Shown one piece after another: positions 26,191-34,034 of a DNA stretch of 37,734 bases; within the stretch, counting starts at the first letter, position 1; the number at the start of each line of letters is the position of its first letter. The DNA comes from Phycisphaerales bacterium UBA1910 (GTDB lineage Bacteria; Planctomycetota; Phycisphaerae; Phycisphaerales; UBA1924). Below the pieces are notes generated by a model. That model made no database searches, was not told the origin of the DNA, and saw nothing but the letters and a program-made list of their open reading frames with translations. Where the stretch lies: contig DDGE01000027.1 of the NCBI GenBank assembly GCA_002337545.1, positions 57,839 to 95,572 on the forward strand, written 5' to 3'. The translations under genes were made by a program, and so were the position numbers.

Positions 26191-27123
26191 TCAGAAATCC
26201 AGCGTCGGGCCGTTCGCGAGCTGGTTCGAGTGCTGGACACCGAGTGTCTTGTAGATCTCAAGCGTCGCGTTCGATTTGTTGAGCGTGTAGAAATGAATCC
26301 CGTCCACCCGATGATCGAGCAGATCACGCGATTGCTCCGTCGCCCAATGCACCCCGACCTTCCGGATCGCCTCGTCAGACCCGTCCGTACGCCGCACCAT
26401 ACGCAGCAGCGGGGCAGGGAATCGCATGCCCAGTGCCAGCTCTGACATCCGTTTCATCCCCGCGATGGACTGGATCGGCATGACACCCGCGATGATCGGC
26501 ACCCGGATCCCCGCCATCTCACACCGATCACGAAAGTCATACAGATCCCGGTTATCGAAGAACATCTGCGTGATGATGTAATCCGCGCCAGCATCGATCT
26601 TCGCCTTGAGATAGTCCATCTCCGTGAGACGATTCGGTGTCCCCGGGTGCCCCTCGGGGAATCCGGCAACCCCAATCGCGAACCCGCCAAACCCGTTCGC
26701 CTGACGCTGCTCATCCCCGATCTGACGGATGAACTTCACCAGTTCGGACGCGTTCGAGAACCGGTCATCTGAGAAGTTGTGCGCCTCGTCCTTGGGCGGG
26801 TCACCCCGGAGCGCCAGAATGCTCTGAATCCCGCGCTGCGCGTATCCCTCAACGATGCTCCGGATCTCGTCCTCGCTGTGTTTTACACAGGTGAGATGGG
26901 GCACGGTCCGCGTTCCGGTTTCCTCCACAACCCGATGCACCAGATCCCGCGTCAGCGTCCGCGTCGAACCGCCCGCGCCGTAGGTCACGCTCACAAACGA
27001 AGGGCCAAGCGCACCGAGCTTCACAATGTGATCAAAGAGCGACTGGGCACCCTGCTCGCTCTTGGGCGGGAAGAACTCGAATGAGAAGGTAGTAGATCGA
27101 AATATCTCGCGGAAATGGCTCAT
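26191..27123 (-). CDS. metF: 5,10-methylenetetrahydrofolate reductase
   Basis: Reduces methylene-THF to methyl-THF, the methyl donor for methionine synthesis; an FAD-containing cytoplasmic barrel. The 310-aa protein has FSFEFFPPKSEQG with the catalytic Glu (residues 13-25), VSVTYGAGGSTR, HLTCVKHSEDEI, ILALRGDPP, GVAGFPEGHP, DAGADYIITQMFFDN and PIIAGVMPI. All are typical of MetF. A strong Shine-Dalgarno AAGGAGG (27128-27134) lies 4 nt before the ATG. The promoter at 27178-27206 gives a 5' leader of about 48 nt, so unlike many neighbours this gene is not leaderless. The methionine-cycle gene ahcY lies 4 kb away on the same strand. Confidence 0.96.
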   Translation of the reverse strand: MSHFREIFRSTTFSFEFFPPKSEQGAQSLFDHIVKLGALGPSFVSVTYGAGGSTRTLTRDLVHRVVEETGTRTVPHLTCVKHSEDEIRSIVEGYAQRGIQSILALRGDPPKDEAHNFSDDRFSNASELVKFIRQIGDEQRQANGFGGFAIGVAGFPEGHPGTPNRLTEMDYLKAKIDAGADYIITQMFFDNRDLYDFRDRCEMAGIRVPIIAGVMPIQSIAGMKRMSELALGMRFPAPLLRMVRRTDGSDEAIRKVGVHWATEQSRDLLDHRVDGIHFYTLNKSNATLEIYKTLGVQHSNQLANGPTLDF

Positions 27124-27177
27124 GCCGCCTCCTTGGGGGCGATGCTGCGGGCGTCCCTGCTCGCAGGTCCGAATATC

Positions 27178-27206
27178 AGTGTACCGATTCGTGAATCAGG
27201 CGTCAG
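27178..27206 (-). promoter_or_regulatory. metF promoter
   Basis: On the minus strand, CTGACG (27206-27201) and TACACT (27183-27178) are separated by exactly 17 nt. This is the best -35/-10 pair I found in the window. It drives metF with a leader of about 48 nt that contains the AAGGAGG site. Confidence 0.55.
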
Positions 27207-27257
27207 ATCCAGTGGATCATGGAACGGGTCGACCGATTCAGCCGAAAGGACTTCACG

Positions 27258-28196
27258 ATGCACCGTTCTGATGCAGAGAGTCCCAACCGATACGGCTTCA
27301 CCCTGATCGAGCTGCTTGTCGTGATCGCGATCATTGCGCTGCTGATCGGGATTTTGCTCCCCGCGCTCGCTAGTGCCCGCGATACCGCCAAGACCCTGCT
27401 CTGCTCCACACGCATGCGACAGGTCGCCACGGGGTGGCAGATCTATGCCGACACCAACCGGGATGTCTCCGTCCCCGCTCAACCCGGGCGCTATACCGAT
27501 GAGCAACGAAATGTCTACCAACTCGGCAACGGGGATCATTACCGACCGAGGTGGTTCGCCGTCATCGGAGCCGCGGCCGGTTTCGATGCATTCACCCAGC
27601 CCAGCGCAGATATCGAGGACGAACACACCACCGCAGTCGACGGGAACGAGGTGTTCCTCTGCCCCGTCGTCCCCGAATGGAACAACACCAGAAACTACGC
27701 CTACGGGTACAACCACCAGTTCCTCGGGAACACGCGATTCCTCAACGACGACGAAAACGACGGGTTCATCAACTTTCCCGTGCGTGCATCGAGTCTCAAC
27801 GCCTCGAGCACCGTGATGTTCGCGGACTCGCTGGGCACCGCCGCGGGCAAGCCCATCTCCCAGCACACCCAGAACCGGAACGACGGCACCCGAGACCCCG
27901 AACTCCGCGCCGAAGGCGGACACGGGTACGCCCTCGATCCGCCTCGCCTCACGGGCAACAACGACTTCGCCGATCGCCGGAATCGGAGCATGGAACACCG
28001 CTCCGCTCCCCACACCCGACATCGCGATAAAACGAATGTCGCGTTCTGCGACGGGCATATCGAAGCCAGATCTCTCGAAGACCTCGGCTATGTTGTGAAC
28101 CCCGACGGGAGTGTCGCGGGGGATGACCCCGACGCCTCCAACGCCCTGTTCACGGGCACGAACCGAGATCGAGACCCCCCGAAACTCAGCCGATAA
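27258..28196 (+). CDS. Type II secretion pseudopilin-like protein
   Basis: A 312-aa protein with a prepilin-type N-terminus. After a 14-residue leader ending in Gly comes FTLIELLVVIAIIALLIGIL, with Glu at position 5 of the mature form as required for prepilin peptidase cleavage and N-methylation. The C-terminal part is the large soluble domain typical of planctomycete pseudopilins, with the FADRRNRSMEHRSAPH and VAFCDGHIEA segments common in the family (ending FCDGH). I start at the ATG at 27258, which has AAAGGA 7 nt upstream; the frame from 27219 lacks one. Planctomycetes carry many such proteins and their role in secretion or surface fibres is unclear. No secretion ATPase or prepilin peptidase gene is present here. 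Confidence 0.9.
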   Translation: MHRSDAESPNRYGFTLIELLVVIAIIALLIGILLPALASARDTAKTLLCSTRMRQVATGWQIYADTNRDVSVPAQPGRYTDEQRNVYQLGNGDHYRPRWFAVIGAAAGFDAFTQPSADIEDEHTTAVDGNEVFLCPVVPEWNNTRNYAYGYNHQFLGNTRFLNDDENDGFINFPVRASSLNASSTVMFADSLGTAAGKPISQHTQNRNDGTRDPELRAEGGHGYALDPPRLTGNNDFADRRNRSMEHRSAPHTRHRDKTNVAFCDGHIEARSLEDLGYVVNPDGSVAGDDPDASNALFTGTNRDRDPPKLSR

Positions 28197-28212
28197 CACT
28201 TCACACGCCCCT

Positions 28213-28235
28213 TCTGGTTTCTCGATCGGACCAGA
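28213..28235 (+). promoter_or_regulatory. Inverted repeat upstream of the LuxR-type gene
   Basis: TCTGGT (28213-28218) and ACCAGA (28230-28235) are perfect inverted arms around 11 nt. The repeat ends 6 nt before the TACACT box at 28242. It could be an operator for the downstream regulator or a weak terminator of the pseudopilin gene; no T-run follows. Confidence 0.35.
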
Positions 28236-28241
28236 CCGTGG

Positions 28242-28247
28242 TACACT
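28242..28247 (+). promoter_or_regulatory. -10-like box of the LuxR-type gene
   Basis: TACACT lies 9 nt upstream of the ATG at 28257, in the context GGTACACTG, and no Shine-Dalgarno sequence is visible. The expected leader is 2-3 nt. Confidence 0.45.
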
Positions 28248-28256
28248 GTCATCGCC

Positions 28257-29045
28257 ATGTTCACAGAGCTGTCCGCCAGAGATATCCACGAGTGCCACCA
28301 GATCGCAGGGCGTTGTCGCGATCTGGGAGCCGATGTTGACGCTTGGCGTCAACAGCTTCTCGGCGAACTCCGAACCATCGTCGATGCCCAGGTCATCATC
28401 AGCTCCGAGATCGAGCATTTCGGAAACACGAACACCCACGACACCCGATACCTCGGGACCCATCGCGACGGTTGGATCTCGCATGACGCGGAAGTCCGCT
28501 GGCGAGAATACGCGCAGTCGATACCCGTCGAACGCACTCCCGAATACCCATACCTGTCCAAGTTCTCCGGCGAGACCCTCGTGCTCTCCCGCGATCAGAT
28601 CTGGGGACGCGAATCCTGGTACCGATCGCACACATTCAACGAAATCCATCGAGAATGCGGGATCGATGATTACATCATTTCGATCTGCCCAACCGGCATC
28701 CCCGACCGATGCACCACACTCTGGCTCCACAAGGGCGTCGGATCGCGAGACTTCACCAGCCGTGAACGCGCGCTCGTCGCCATGCTGCACATGATCATCA
28801 ACAAAGAGATCGGCACTTTCCTCGCCGCAGCCGAGGAGCCACGCATAAGCCAACTCACCAAACGCCGACGCGAGGTGCTCGAACGCCTGCTCATGGGCGA
28901 TTCCGAGAAGCAAATCGCCTTCCGCTGCAATGTCGCTCGTGCCACGATTCACGATCATGTGCTCGCGATCTACCGTCATTTCGATGTGTCCTCGCGCGGC
29001 GAACTGCTCGCCCTGTTCATCGGCAGAGCCAAACCCAACCTCTGA
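28257..29045 (+). CDS. LuxR-type DNA-binding response protein
   Basis: A 262-aa protein with a C-terminal LuxR-type helix-turn-helix at about residues 197-255: LTKRRREVLERLLMGDSEKQ, then IAFRCNVARATIHDHVLAIY and a final helix. The family's usual KEIA is KQIA here, and the recognition helix is ARATIHDHVLAIY. The N-terminal 190 residues form a mixed alpha/beta domain without a receiver Asp pocket, autoinducer motif or ATPase motif that I can recognise, so the signal is unknown. It sits between a pseudopilin and a secreted propeller-like protein, both plausible targets. An inverted repeat at its own promoter would fit autoregulation. A strong terminator follows. Confidence 0.85.
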   Translation: MFTELSARDIHECHQIAGRCRDLGADVDAWRQQLLGELRTIVDAQVIISSEIEHFGNTNTHDTRYLGTHRDGWISHDAEVRWREYAQSIPVERTPEYPYLSKFSGETLVLSRDQIWGRESWYRSHTFNEIHRECGIDDYIISICPTGIPDRCTTLWLHKGVGSRDFTSRERALVAMLHMIINKEIGTFLAAAEEPRISQLTKRRREVLERLLMGDSEKQIAFRCNVARATIHDHVLAIYRHFDVSSRGELLALFIGRAKPNL

Positions 29046-29066
29046 ACCCACCACTCGGTGTGTTCC

Positions 29067-29098
29067 CGGATCCCCACCAAAGAGTGGGGGCCGTTTTT
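29067..29098 (+). terminator. Rho-independent terminator after the LuxR-type gene
   Basis: CCCCAC (29072-29077) pairs with GTGGGG (29084-29089), extended by CGG/CCG (29067-29069 with 29091-29093) across a small internal loop. The loop is CAAAGA and five Ts follow. Confidence 0.85.
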
Positions 29099-29174
29099 CC
29101 TGTTTGCCCTCGAAGATAGACCCAACGACACAGGTCGTGCTCACAAACGCATCTTCCCATACAGGAGCATCAGC

Positions 29175-30143
29175 ATGAACACCCCACGAACCATCGCCAT
29201 CCTCGCCGCAGCCTGCCTTGCACAGGGCGCCAGCGCCGACACCATCCTCTTCGCAGGGTCCCAGGGCGTCGTCCACGCCCTCGATACAGACACCGGCATC
29301 GTTTCCTTCCGAGGCGTCTGCTCGGGACCAGTCAACTCGATGGCTGTACACGACGGCACCCTCTACCTCGGAGATACCAACGGCGTCTTCTACACCTACG
29401 ACATCGCTACAAATCTCGTCAACGGCGCTTTCGCGATCGACTCCGACGCAAACGCAATGGCGTGGCTCGGCGAGCACCTCATCGTCGCTGATTCCAGCGG
29501 TCGCTTGGATTATGTCAACCCCACGACTGGAGATGTTGAGAACTCCGCGCTCATCACAAATACAGACATCACCACGATCGGACTCGACGCGGGCGGGCTC
29601 TTTGTCGGCGGGCACTCCACACTCGCCATGCGTGCACACATCGGGCAGGACACCTTCCAGTTCTTCGCCGCATGCGGTTCCTTCGTGCAGTCGATGGCCT
29701 TCGACACCGACACGATGTACCTCTCCGGGATCGCGTTCTTCGGCGCAGAGCAGGGCACCGTCTACCTCTTCGATAAGTTCGAAGGCGGCGTGAACTACGC
29801 AGGAACCTATTCGGTGGATTCCGATGTCAACGCCACCGTCGCACTCGATGGCATGCTCTACCTCGGAGGAACCGACGGCGTCATCCACGAGATGGACCCA
29901 ACCGACGGCACCATCACCCGCACCTTCGACACTGGCATTGAGATACAGGCGATGATCCCAGAGTCGGGCATCATCTCGTGCCCAGCGGATTACGACGCGG
30001 ACGGGGATCTCGATTTCAACGATGTCTCCAACTTCATCGACCTGTTCAACAATCAGCTCATACCCGGAGACACCACAGGCGACGGTCGGTTCGACTACTT
30101 CGATATCTCGCGGTTCCTGACGCTCTACCGCGCGGGGTGCTGA
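29175..30143 (+). CDS. Secreted propeller-like protein with dockerin-like C-terminus
   Basis: A 322-aa exported protein. Residues 1-21 form a signal peptide (TIAILAAACLAQGASA). The body is a series of repeats of about 40 residues with Gly/Asp-rich turns such as LYLGDTNGVFYTYD, LFVGGHSTL, MLYLGGTDGVIHEMD, which suggests a beta-propeller like those of PQQ or WD-type repeats. The C-terminus has the EF-hand-like pair DYDADGDLDFNDVSNF and DTTGDGRFDYFDISRF between CPAD and a final AGC. That is the same arrangement as in the subtilase. AGGAG precedes the ATG by 7 nt. The ligand is unknown. A terminator follows at 30174. Confidence 0.85.
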   Translation: MNTPRTIAILAAACLAQGASADTILFAGSQGVVHALDTDTGIVSFRGVCSGPVNSMAVHDGTLYLGDTNGVFYTYDIATNLVNGAFAIDSDANAMAWLGEHLIVADSSGRLDYVNPTTGDVENSALITNTDITTIGLDAGGLFVGGHSTLAMRAHIGQDTFQFFAACGSFVQSMAFDTDTMYLSGIAFFGAEQGTVYLFDKFEGGVNYAGTYSVDSDVNATVALDGMLYLGGTDGVIHEMDPTDGTITRTFDTGIEIQAMIPESGIISCPADYDADGDLDFNDVSNFIDLFNNQLIPGDTTGDGRFDYFDISRFLTLYRAGC

Positions 30144-30147
30144 TCCA

Positions 30148-31374
30148 TTAAGCATCACCATGCCCCCCATCCGAACCCGTCGGCATCGCCGTGCCGGCGG
30201 GTTTTTTCGTATGTGCCTGCTCCGCGATCACCGCGACCACCCGATCGCCCAACCGATACACAAGCACACTCAGATCCGATCGCGAACCCTTGCCCCTCAG
30301 GGCACGCTGCAACGCATCCGGGTTCACCACGCCGCCGCGTGTGCGTACCTCGATGACGCCCGCGTCGTACGAACGCAGGGCCGACTTCACCCGCTTCTGA
30401 TTCCACGGGAGAACCTCCAGCGTCCTGTACCAACGGATCATCGGGTGATGCTCCGCACTCGTACTCGTTACCAATCCCGTACCAGGATGGACAAGCGAGA
30501 GACGAGCACCCTGCAGGAGTGTCGAGACCAGATCCGCGCGTTCAAGACACGGATCGAGTGTGCCAAGATATTCGCCGATCTCGGCGGAATCATCCGGCCG
30601 CTCGGGCTCGCCGCAGATCGTAAACACCCCCGAATCGGTGAGCACGCTCGCGCTCCGAGGGTGTGCCCCCGCCAGCCGTCCGACCCAGAGCACCGCCTGC
30701 GTCAGCGTGCCCGATTCACTGATGATCTCGACTTCACCCTCGGGCAACTCGTACGCATCAACCCCGGGATGAAGCTTGATCGCGCCGCTCCCAACACGCT
30801 CGATCACCCGCCCCCACACCTCTGGACCGGGTTGAAAATCCTCAATCGACCGGGTCCGCCTCGCATCAGTCCGTCTCGCAGGATCGAGATGAAACCCATC
30901 GCTATCGCTGGGGCAGCCATCCAGCGCGTCACCCACAACCACAGTGCACTCAGGCAGATTGTGCGCGAACATCACCGCTCTGCACTCGTCGAAATCGACC
31001 CCCGTGACAGTCAGCTTCGCCCCACTCAACGCCCACGCGTCAGCACCGATGCCACAGCACAGATCCGCCACGCGTGCGCCTGCTCCAAGGACTCGTGCGA
31101 ATCGGGCAGATTTGTGCACGCTCGATCGGGCTGAACTCGCCATCTCCACGCCCTGTCGATCCGCGACCAACCGCTCGCACCACGCGGGATCAAGCTTCGC
31201 GGCTGCCCGCTTCCGCGCATCAGCGGCTTCGAGCATCCCGTGCACCTGCTCCGCGTCGTACTTCTTCCGAAGCCGGGAGATCGCAGCGGGGGACCGATCG
31301 GCCGGTGCGCACGCGATCGCATCAAGACCTTCCCGGGTCGTCAACCAACGCCATGTTTCGATCGCGATCGACAT
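30148..31374 (-). CDS. Class I SAM-dependent methyltransferase with THUMP-like domain
   Basis: A 408-aa methyltransferase. The SAM-binding motif I is VADLCCGIGADAWAL (102-116), followed by VTGVDFDE with an acidic ribose-binding residue, and the family-typical DPARR at 164-168 where N6/N2-type enzymes have a catalytic NPPY-like loop. The C-terminal part (about 305-400) is a THUMP-like domain with W-x-x-KRVKSALR, suggesting an RNA substrate. The substrate is not known for this family. The ATG at 31374 is directly after the hairpin that ends ahcY, so it may be cotranscribed with ahcY by read-through. The last 15-20 codons contain the terminator of the opposite gene. Downstream of ahcY, which removes the SAH it makes. 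Confidence 0.8.
   Translation of the reverse strand: MSIAIETWRWLTTREGLDAIACAPADRSPAAISRLRKKYDAEQVHGMLEAADARKRAAAKLDPAWCERLVADRQGVEMASSARSSVHKSARFARVLGAGARVADLCCGIGADAWALSGAKLTVTGVDFDECRAVMFAHNLPECTVVVGDALDGCPSDSDGFHLDPARRTDARRTRSIEDFQPGPEVWGRVIERVGSGAIKLHPGVDAYELPEGEVEIISESGTLTQAVLWVGRLAGAHPRSASVLTDSGVFTICGEPERPDDSAEIGEYLGTLDPCLERADLVSTLLQGARLSLVHPGTGLVTSTSAEHHPMIRWYRTLEVLPWNQKRVKSALRSYDAGVIEVRTRGGVVNPDALQRALRGKGSRSDLSVLVYRLGDRVVAVIAEQAHTKKPAGTAMPTGSDGGHGDA
30174..30207 (+). terminator. Rho-independent terminator of the propeller gene, inside the convergent gene
   Basis: AACCCGTCGGCA (30174-30185) pairs with TGCCGGCGGGTT (30192-30203), 12 bp with one G-T pair and a 6-nt loop, followed by TTTT. 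It is a plus-strand terminator but lies within the final codons of the minus-strand methyltransferase gene. Confidence 0.88.
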
Positions 31375-31408
31375 AAAGAAGGCGGCGCACCCGTCGATAC
31401 GCCGCCTT
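31375..31408 (-). terminator. Hairpin after ahcY, just before the methyltransferase start
   Basis: On the minus strand AAGGCGGCG (31408-31400) pairs with CGCCGCCTT (31387-31379), a perfect 9-bp stem with a 12-nt loop. The tail CTTT leads straight into the ATG at 31374. It looks like a terminator or attenuator between ahcY and the next gene. Confidence 0.65.
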
Positions 31409-31430
31409 GGAGTGGTTCAGTGATCAACCA

Positions 31431-32927
31431 TTAGTACCGGTACTGCTCAGGCTTGTACGGCCCATCGACCGGAATTCCGAGATACTCGGACTGCTCAGGA
31501 GTGAGCTTGGTGAGCTTGACGCCCAACTGATCGAGGTGCAGGCGAGCAACCTGCTCGTCGAGGTGCTTGGGAAGCACATACACCTTGTTCTCGTAGTTGT
31601 CCAGATTCTCAGCAAGCTCGATCTGCGCGATCACCTGGTTGGTGAAGCTCGCGCTCATCACGAAGCTCGGGTGACCCGTCGCACAACCGAGGTTCAGCAG
31701 GCGACCCTCAGCAAGAACGAGGATGCTCTTGTTCTGGCTCTTGAACTCAAACTCGTCGAACTGCGGCTTGATGTTGATACGCTCGACATCCGGATCACGC
31801 TGGAGCTTCTCCATCTGGATCTCGTTGTCGAAGTGACCAATGTTACCGACGATCGCCTTGTTCTTCATCCGCTTCATGTCGTCGAGCGTGATGATGTCCT
31901 TGTTGCCCGTGGTGGTGATGAAGATATCCGCGGTCTCGATGACATCCTCAAGTGTCTTGACCTCGATGCCTTCCATCGCCGCCTGAAGCGCACAGATCGG
32001 GTCGATCTCGGTCACGATCACGCGGCAGCCCTGACCACGCAGCGACTGCACACAACCCTTGCCAACATCGCCATACCCACAGACGACCGCGACCTTACCC
32101 GAGAGCATGACATCGCTCGCACGATTCAGGCCGTCGATCAGAGAGTGACGGCAACCGTACACATTGTCAAACTTGCTCTTGGTCACCGAGTCATTCACAT
32201 TGATCGCCGGGAACGGGAGGATGCCCTGCTCCGCCATCTGATACAGGCGGTGCACACCGGTGGTGGTCTCTTCCGAGATGCCGCGTACTGCCGGGGTGAC
32301 CTTCTGGAACCAACCCGGGTTGTTCGCGATCGTGGTGTTGATGGTGTTGAGGATGTGACCCCACTCTTCCGGATCATTTTCCGCATCGAACGAGGGGACA
32401 TTGCCATCGTTCTCGAACTGGAGACCCTTGATCAGCAGCAGCGTTGCATCACCGCCGTCATCAACAATCTGGTCCGGCCCGGACCCGTCAGGCCATGTCA
32501 GTGCCTGCTTGGTGCACCACCAGTACTCCGCAAGCGTCTCGCCCTTCCAAGCAAAGACGGGAATACCCTTGGGGGATTCGGGTGTGCCGCCGGTTTCCGG
32601 ACGACCAACGACAACCGCCGCCGCCGCAGAGTCCTGCGTCGAGAAGATGTTGCACGAACACCAGCGAACATCCGCACCGAGCTCCGTAAGAGTCTCGATA
32701 AGCACCGCGGTCTGAACCGTCATGTGCAGCGAACCCATGATCTTGTAACCCTTCAGCGGCTTCTTCGATCCGTACTGCTCGCGGAGAGCCATCAGCCCAG
32801 GCATCTCGTGCTCTGCCAGGCGAAGTTCCTTCCGCCCAAGTTCAGCGAGCGAGAGATCCCGCACCTTGAACTGGATGCCGTTTGCTTCGTCGATTGTTAG
32901 TCCGTCGGCTGTTGCGACTGCTGTCAT
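31431..32927 (-). CDS. ahcY: Adenosylhomocysteinase
   Basis: Splits S-adenosylhomocysteine into adenosine and homocysteine, removing the product that inhibits methyltransferases. The 498-aa enzyme carries bound NAD. Seen: [60 protein letters not shown], then the longer form's insert region (about 190-240), [19 protein letters not shown] with the catalytic Lys/Asp, the NAD loop [12 protein letters not shown], and the C-terminal KPEQYRY. I start at the ATG at 32927 with AAAGGGA 6 nt upstream; a TTG two codons before is less likely. Its upstream neighbour is the ArsR-methyltransferase fusion, 61 nt away. Confidence 0.97.
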   Translation of the reverse strand: MTAVATADGLTIDEANGIQFKVRDLSLAELGRKELRLAEHEMPGLMALREQYGSKKPLKGYKIMGSLHMTVQTAVLIETLTELGADVRWCSCNIFSTQDSAAAAVVVGRPETGGTPESPKGIPVFAWKGETLAEYWWCTKQALTWPDGSGPDQIVDDGGDATLLLIKGLQFENDGNVPSFDAENDPEEWGHILNTINTTIANNPGWFQKVTPAVRGISEETTTGVHRLYQMAEQGILPFPAINVNDSVTKSKFDNVYGCRHSLIDGLNRASDVMLSGKVAVVCGYGDVGKGCVQSLRGQGCRVIVTEIDPICALQAAMEGIEVKTLEDVIETADIFITTTGNKDIITLDDMKRMKNKAIVGNIGHFDNEIQMEKLQRDPDVERINIKPQFDEFEFKSQNKSILVLAEGRLLNLGCATGHPSFVMSASFTNQVIAQIELAENLDNYENKVYVLPKHLDEQVARLHLDQLGVKLTKLTPEQSEYLGIPVDGPYKPEQYRY

Positions 32928-32988
32928 TGTCAATCCCTTTCATTCCGGGCCATTGCCCGTGGGTGCAGTACTTCCTGCAGCAAGTAAG

Positions 32989-33969
32989 TCAGATATGTGC
33001 CACCGCAGCAAAGAGCGATGGTCCCGATGCTTCCACCTCAGGGCGGAGCTTGTGTGTTCGAACCGATGAGAATCCCGCCTCGCGAAAAAGCTGTTCCCGC
33101 TGTGCATCATCAAAGCCCAGATGCAGGTGCCCCATCTCGTGCTTGTATTCCATGCGTTCGTGCTTGCACATATCCACGGCAAGCAACAGCCCGCCGCCGT
33201 TGTCAGCATGCAGGACACGACGGGCTTCCTTCAATGCCTCCAGCGGATCAGCGATGTGGTGCAGCACGAGCACGCACGCCGCGGCATCAACACTCCCATC
33301 CGCGAGCGGAAGCTGAGAGAGATCCCCCTCCACGAACCGGACGCGATCTTCAGATCCACCGTGCTCAAGCAATCGTGAGCGAGCCGCGGCAAGCATCTCA
33401 GGTGATCGATCGATCGCAACAACTTCTCTCACCCACGGCGAGAGAAGTTCAGTCGCATTCCCCGTCCCGCATCCCAGATCCGCAATAACCCATTCGGGAT
33501 TCACGAAGCCAAGCAACGCGTGCTCCGTAAAACCATTCCCGAACAGCTGGCCGCGAATATCGTCCCACGCACCAGCGACCCGACCGAAGTAGGCCTCCGA
33601 ATCACTCATGCGTTCCGCAAGCACAGAAGACAATCGTCGATCATCCTCCGCCAGAGTCGAGTCATTGCCCAGCTGATTCCGAATCGTCACCCACAGCGTG
33701 CGATGCTCCGCAGGAAGATCATCGATCACAACCCGGTAATACGACGCAGGACCCACCGAGCGCTTAAAGACCCAGCCACCATCGCTCAAAACACGAAGGT
33801 GGCGAGAACCAGATGACTGCGGAATCTGAAGAACCTTCACAAGCTCGCCCACTGAGAGCTCATGCTGCTCGAGCACCCGAAGCATCCGTAAACGCACGGC
33901 ATCTCCCAACTGAGAGAGAAGCTCAACGGTGTTCTGGCTCGAGATGGTGTCCTTGGGATTCGTCTTCAT
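32989..33969 (-). CDS. ArsR-type winged-helix/methyltransferase fusion regulator
   Basis: A 326-aa protein with two parts. Residues about 14-85 form an ArsR-type winged helix-turn-helix (LSQLGDAVRLRMLRVLEQHE, recognition helix QSSGSRHLRVLSDGG), with no Cys-pair metal site. Residues about 155-265 form a class I SAM-binding domain with motif I VIADLGCGTGNATELL (161-176), VVAIDRSPEML and a VDAAACVLVLHHIADPLEAL segment. ArsR-family SahR repressors are known to control SAH-recycling genes in proteobacteria; this fusion directly upstream of ahcY suggests a SAM- or SAH-sensing repressor. An inverted repeat overlaps its start region. It could still be an enzyme on small molecules; a regulatory role is inference. 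Confidence 0.8.
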   Translation of the reverse strand: MKTNPKDTISSQNTVELLSQLGDAVRLRMLRVLEQHELSVGELVKVLQIPQSSGSRHLRVLSDGGWVFKRSVGPASYYRVVIDDLPAEHRTLWVTIRNQLGNDSTLAEDDRRLSSVLAERMSDSEAYFGRVAGAWDDIRGQLFGNGFTEHALLGFVNPEWVIADLGCGTGNATELLSPWVREVVAIDRSPEMLAAARSRLLEHGGSEDRVRFVEGDLSQLPLADGSVDAAACVLVLHHIADPLEALKEARRVLHADNGGGLLLAVDMCKHERMEYKHEMGHLHLGFDDAQREQLFREAGFSSVRTHKLRPEVEASGPSLFAAVAHI

Positions 33970-33974
33970 ATCCT

Positions 33975-33994
33975 ATTATCCGGAAATACGGATA
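33975..33994 (-). promoter_or_regulatory. Candidate operator/promoter of the ArsR-methyltransferase/ahcY block
   Basis: TATCCG (33977-33982) and CGGATA (33989-33994) form a perfect 6-6-6 inverted repeat that starts 7 nt upstream of the start codon. On the minus strand a GATAAT hexamer (33980-33975) lies 5 nt from the ATG, and TATATC/TTGTCG candidates lie just further upstream. A dimeric repressor bound here would block initiation. Confidence 0.5.
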
Positions 33995-34034
33995 TAGCAT
34001 AGAATGCGATCCCGACAATGTCAAAATGCGAGAT

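Noticed and set aside
27120..30170. A 1016-codon open frame on the minus strand opposite the pseudopilin, LuxR-type and propeller genes
   Set aside because: The three plus-strand genes share the same frame register, and the antisense codons are their exact reverse complements. Stops there need sense TTA, CTA or TCA, which are rare in this genome. The frame also crosses promoters and a terminator, so it is a shadow.
31407..32900. A 497-codon open frame opposite ahcY
   Set aside because: Same explanation: it is in codon register with ahcY and follows from codon bias. Its translation has no family features.
32928..32988. Possible SAH riboswitch in the leader of ahcY
   Set aside because: The 61-nt spacer has two small stem-loops (4-5 bp) but lacks the conserved core of known SAH riboswitches, and is short for one. 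Control by the upstream ArsR-type fusion is a simpler explanation.
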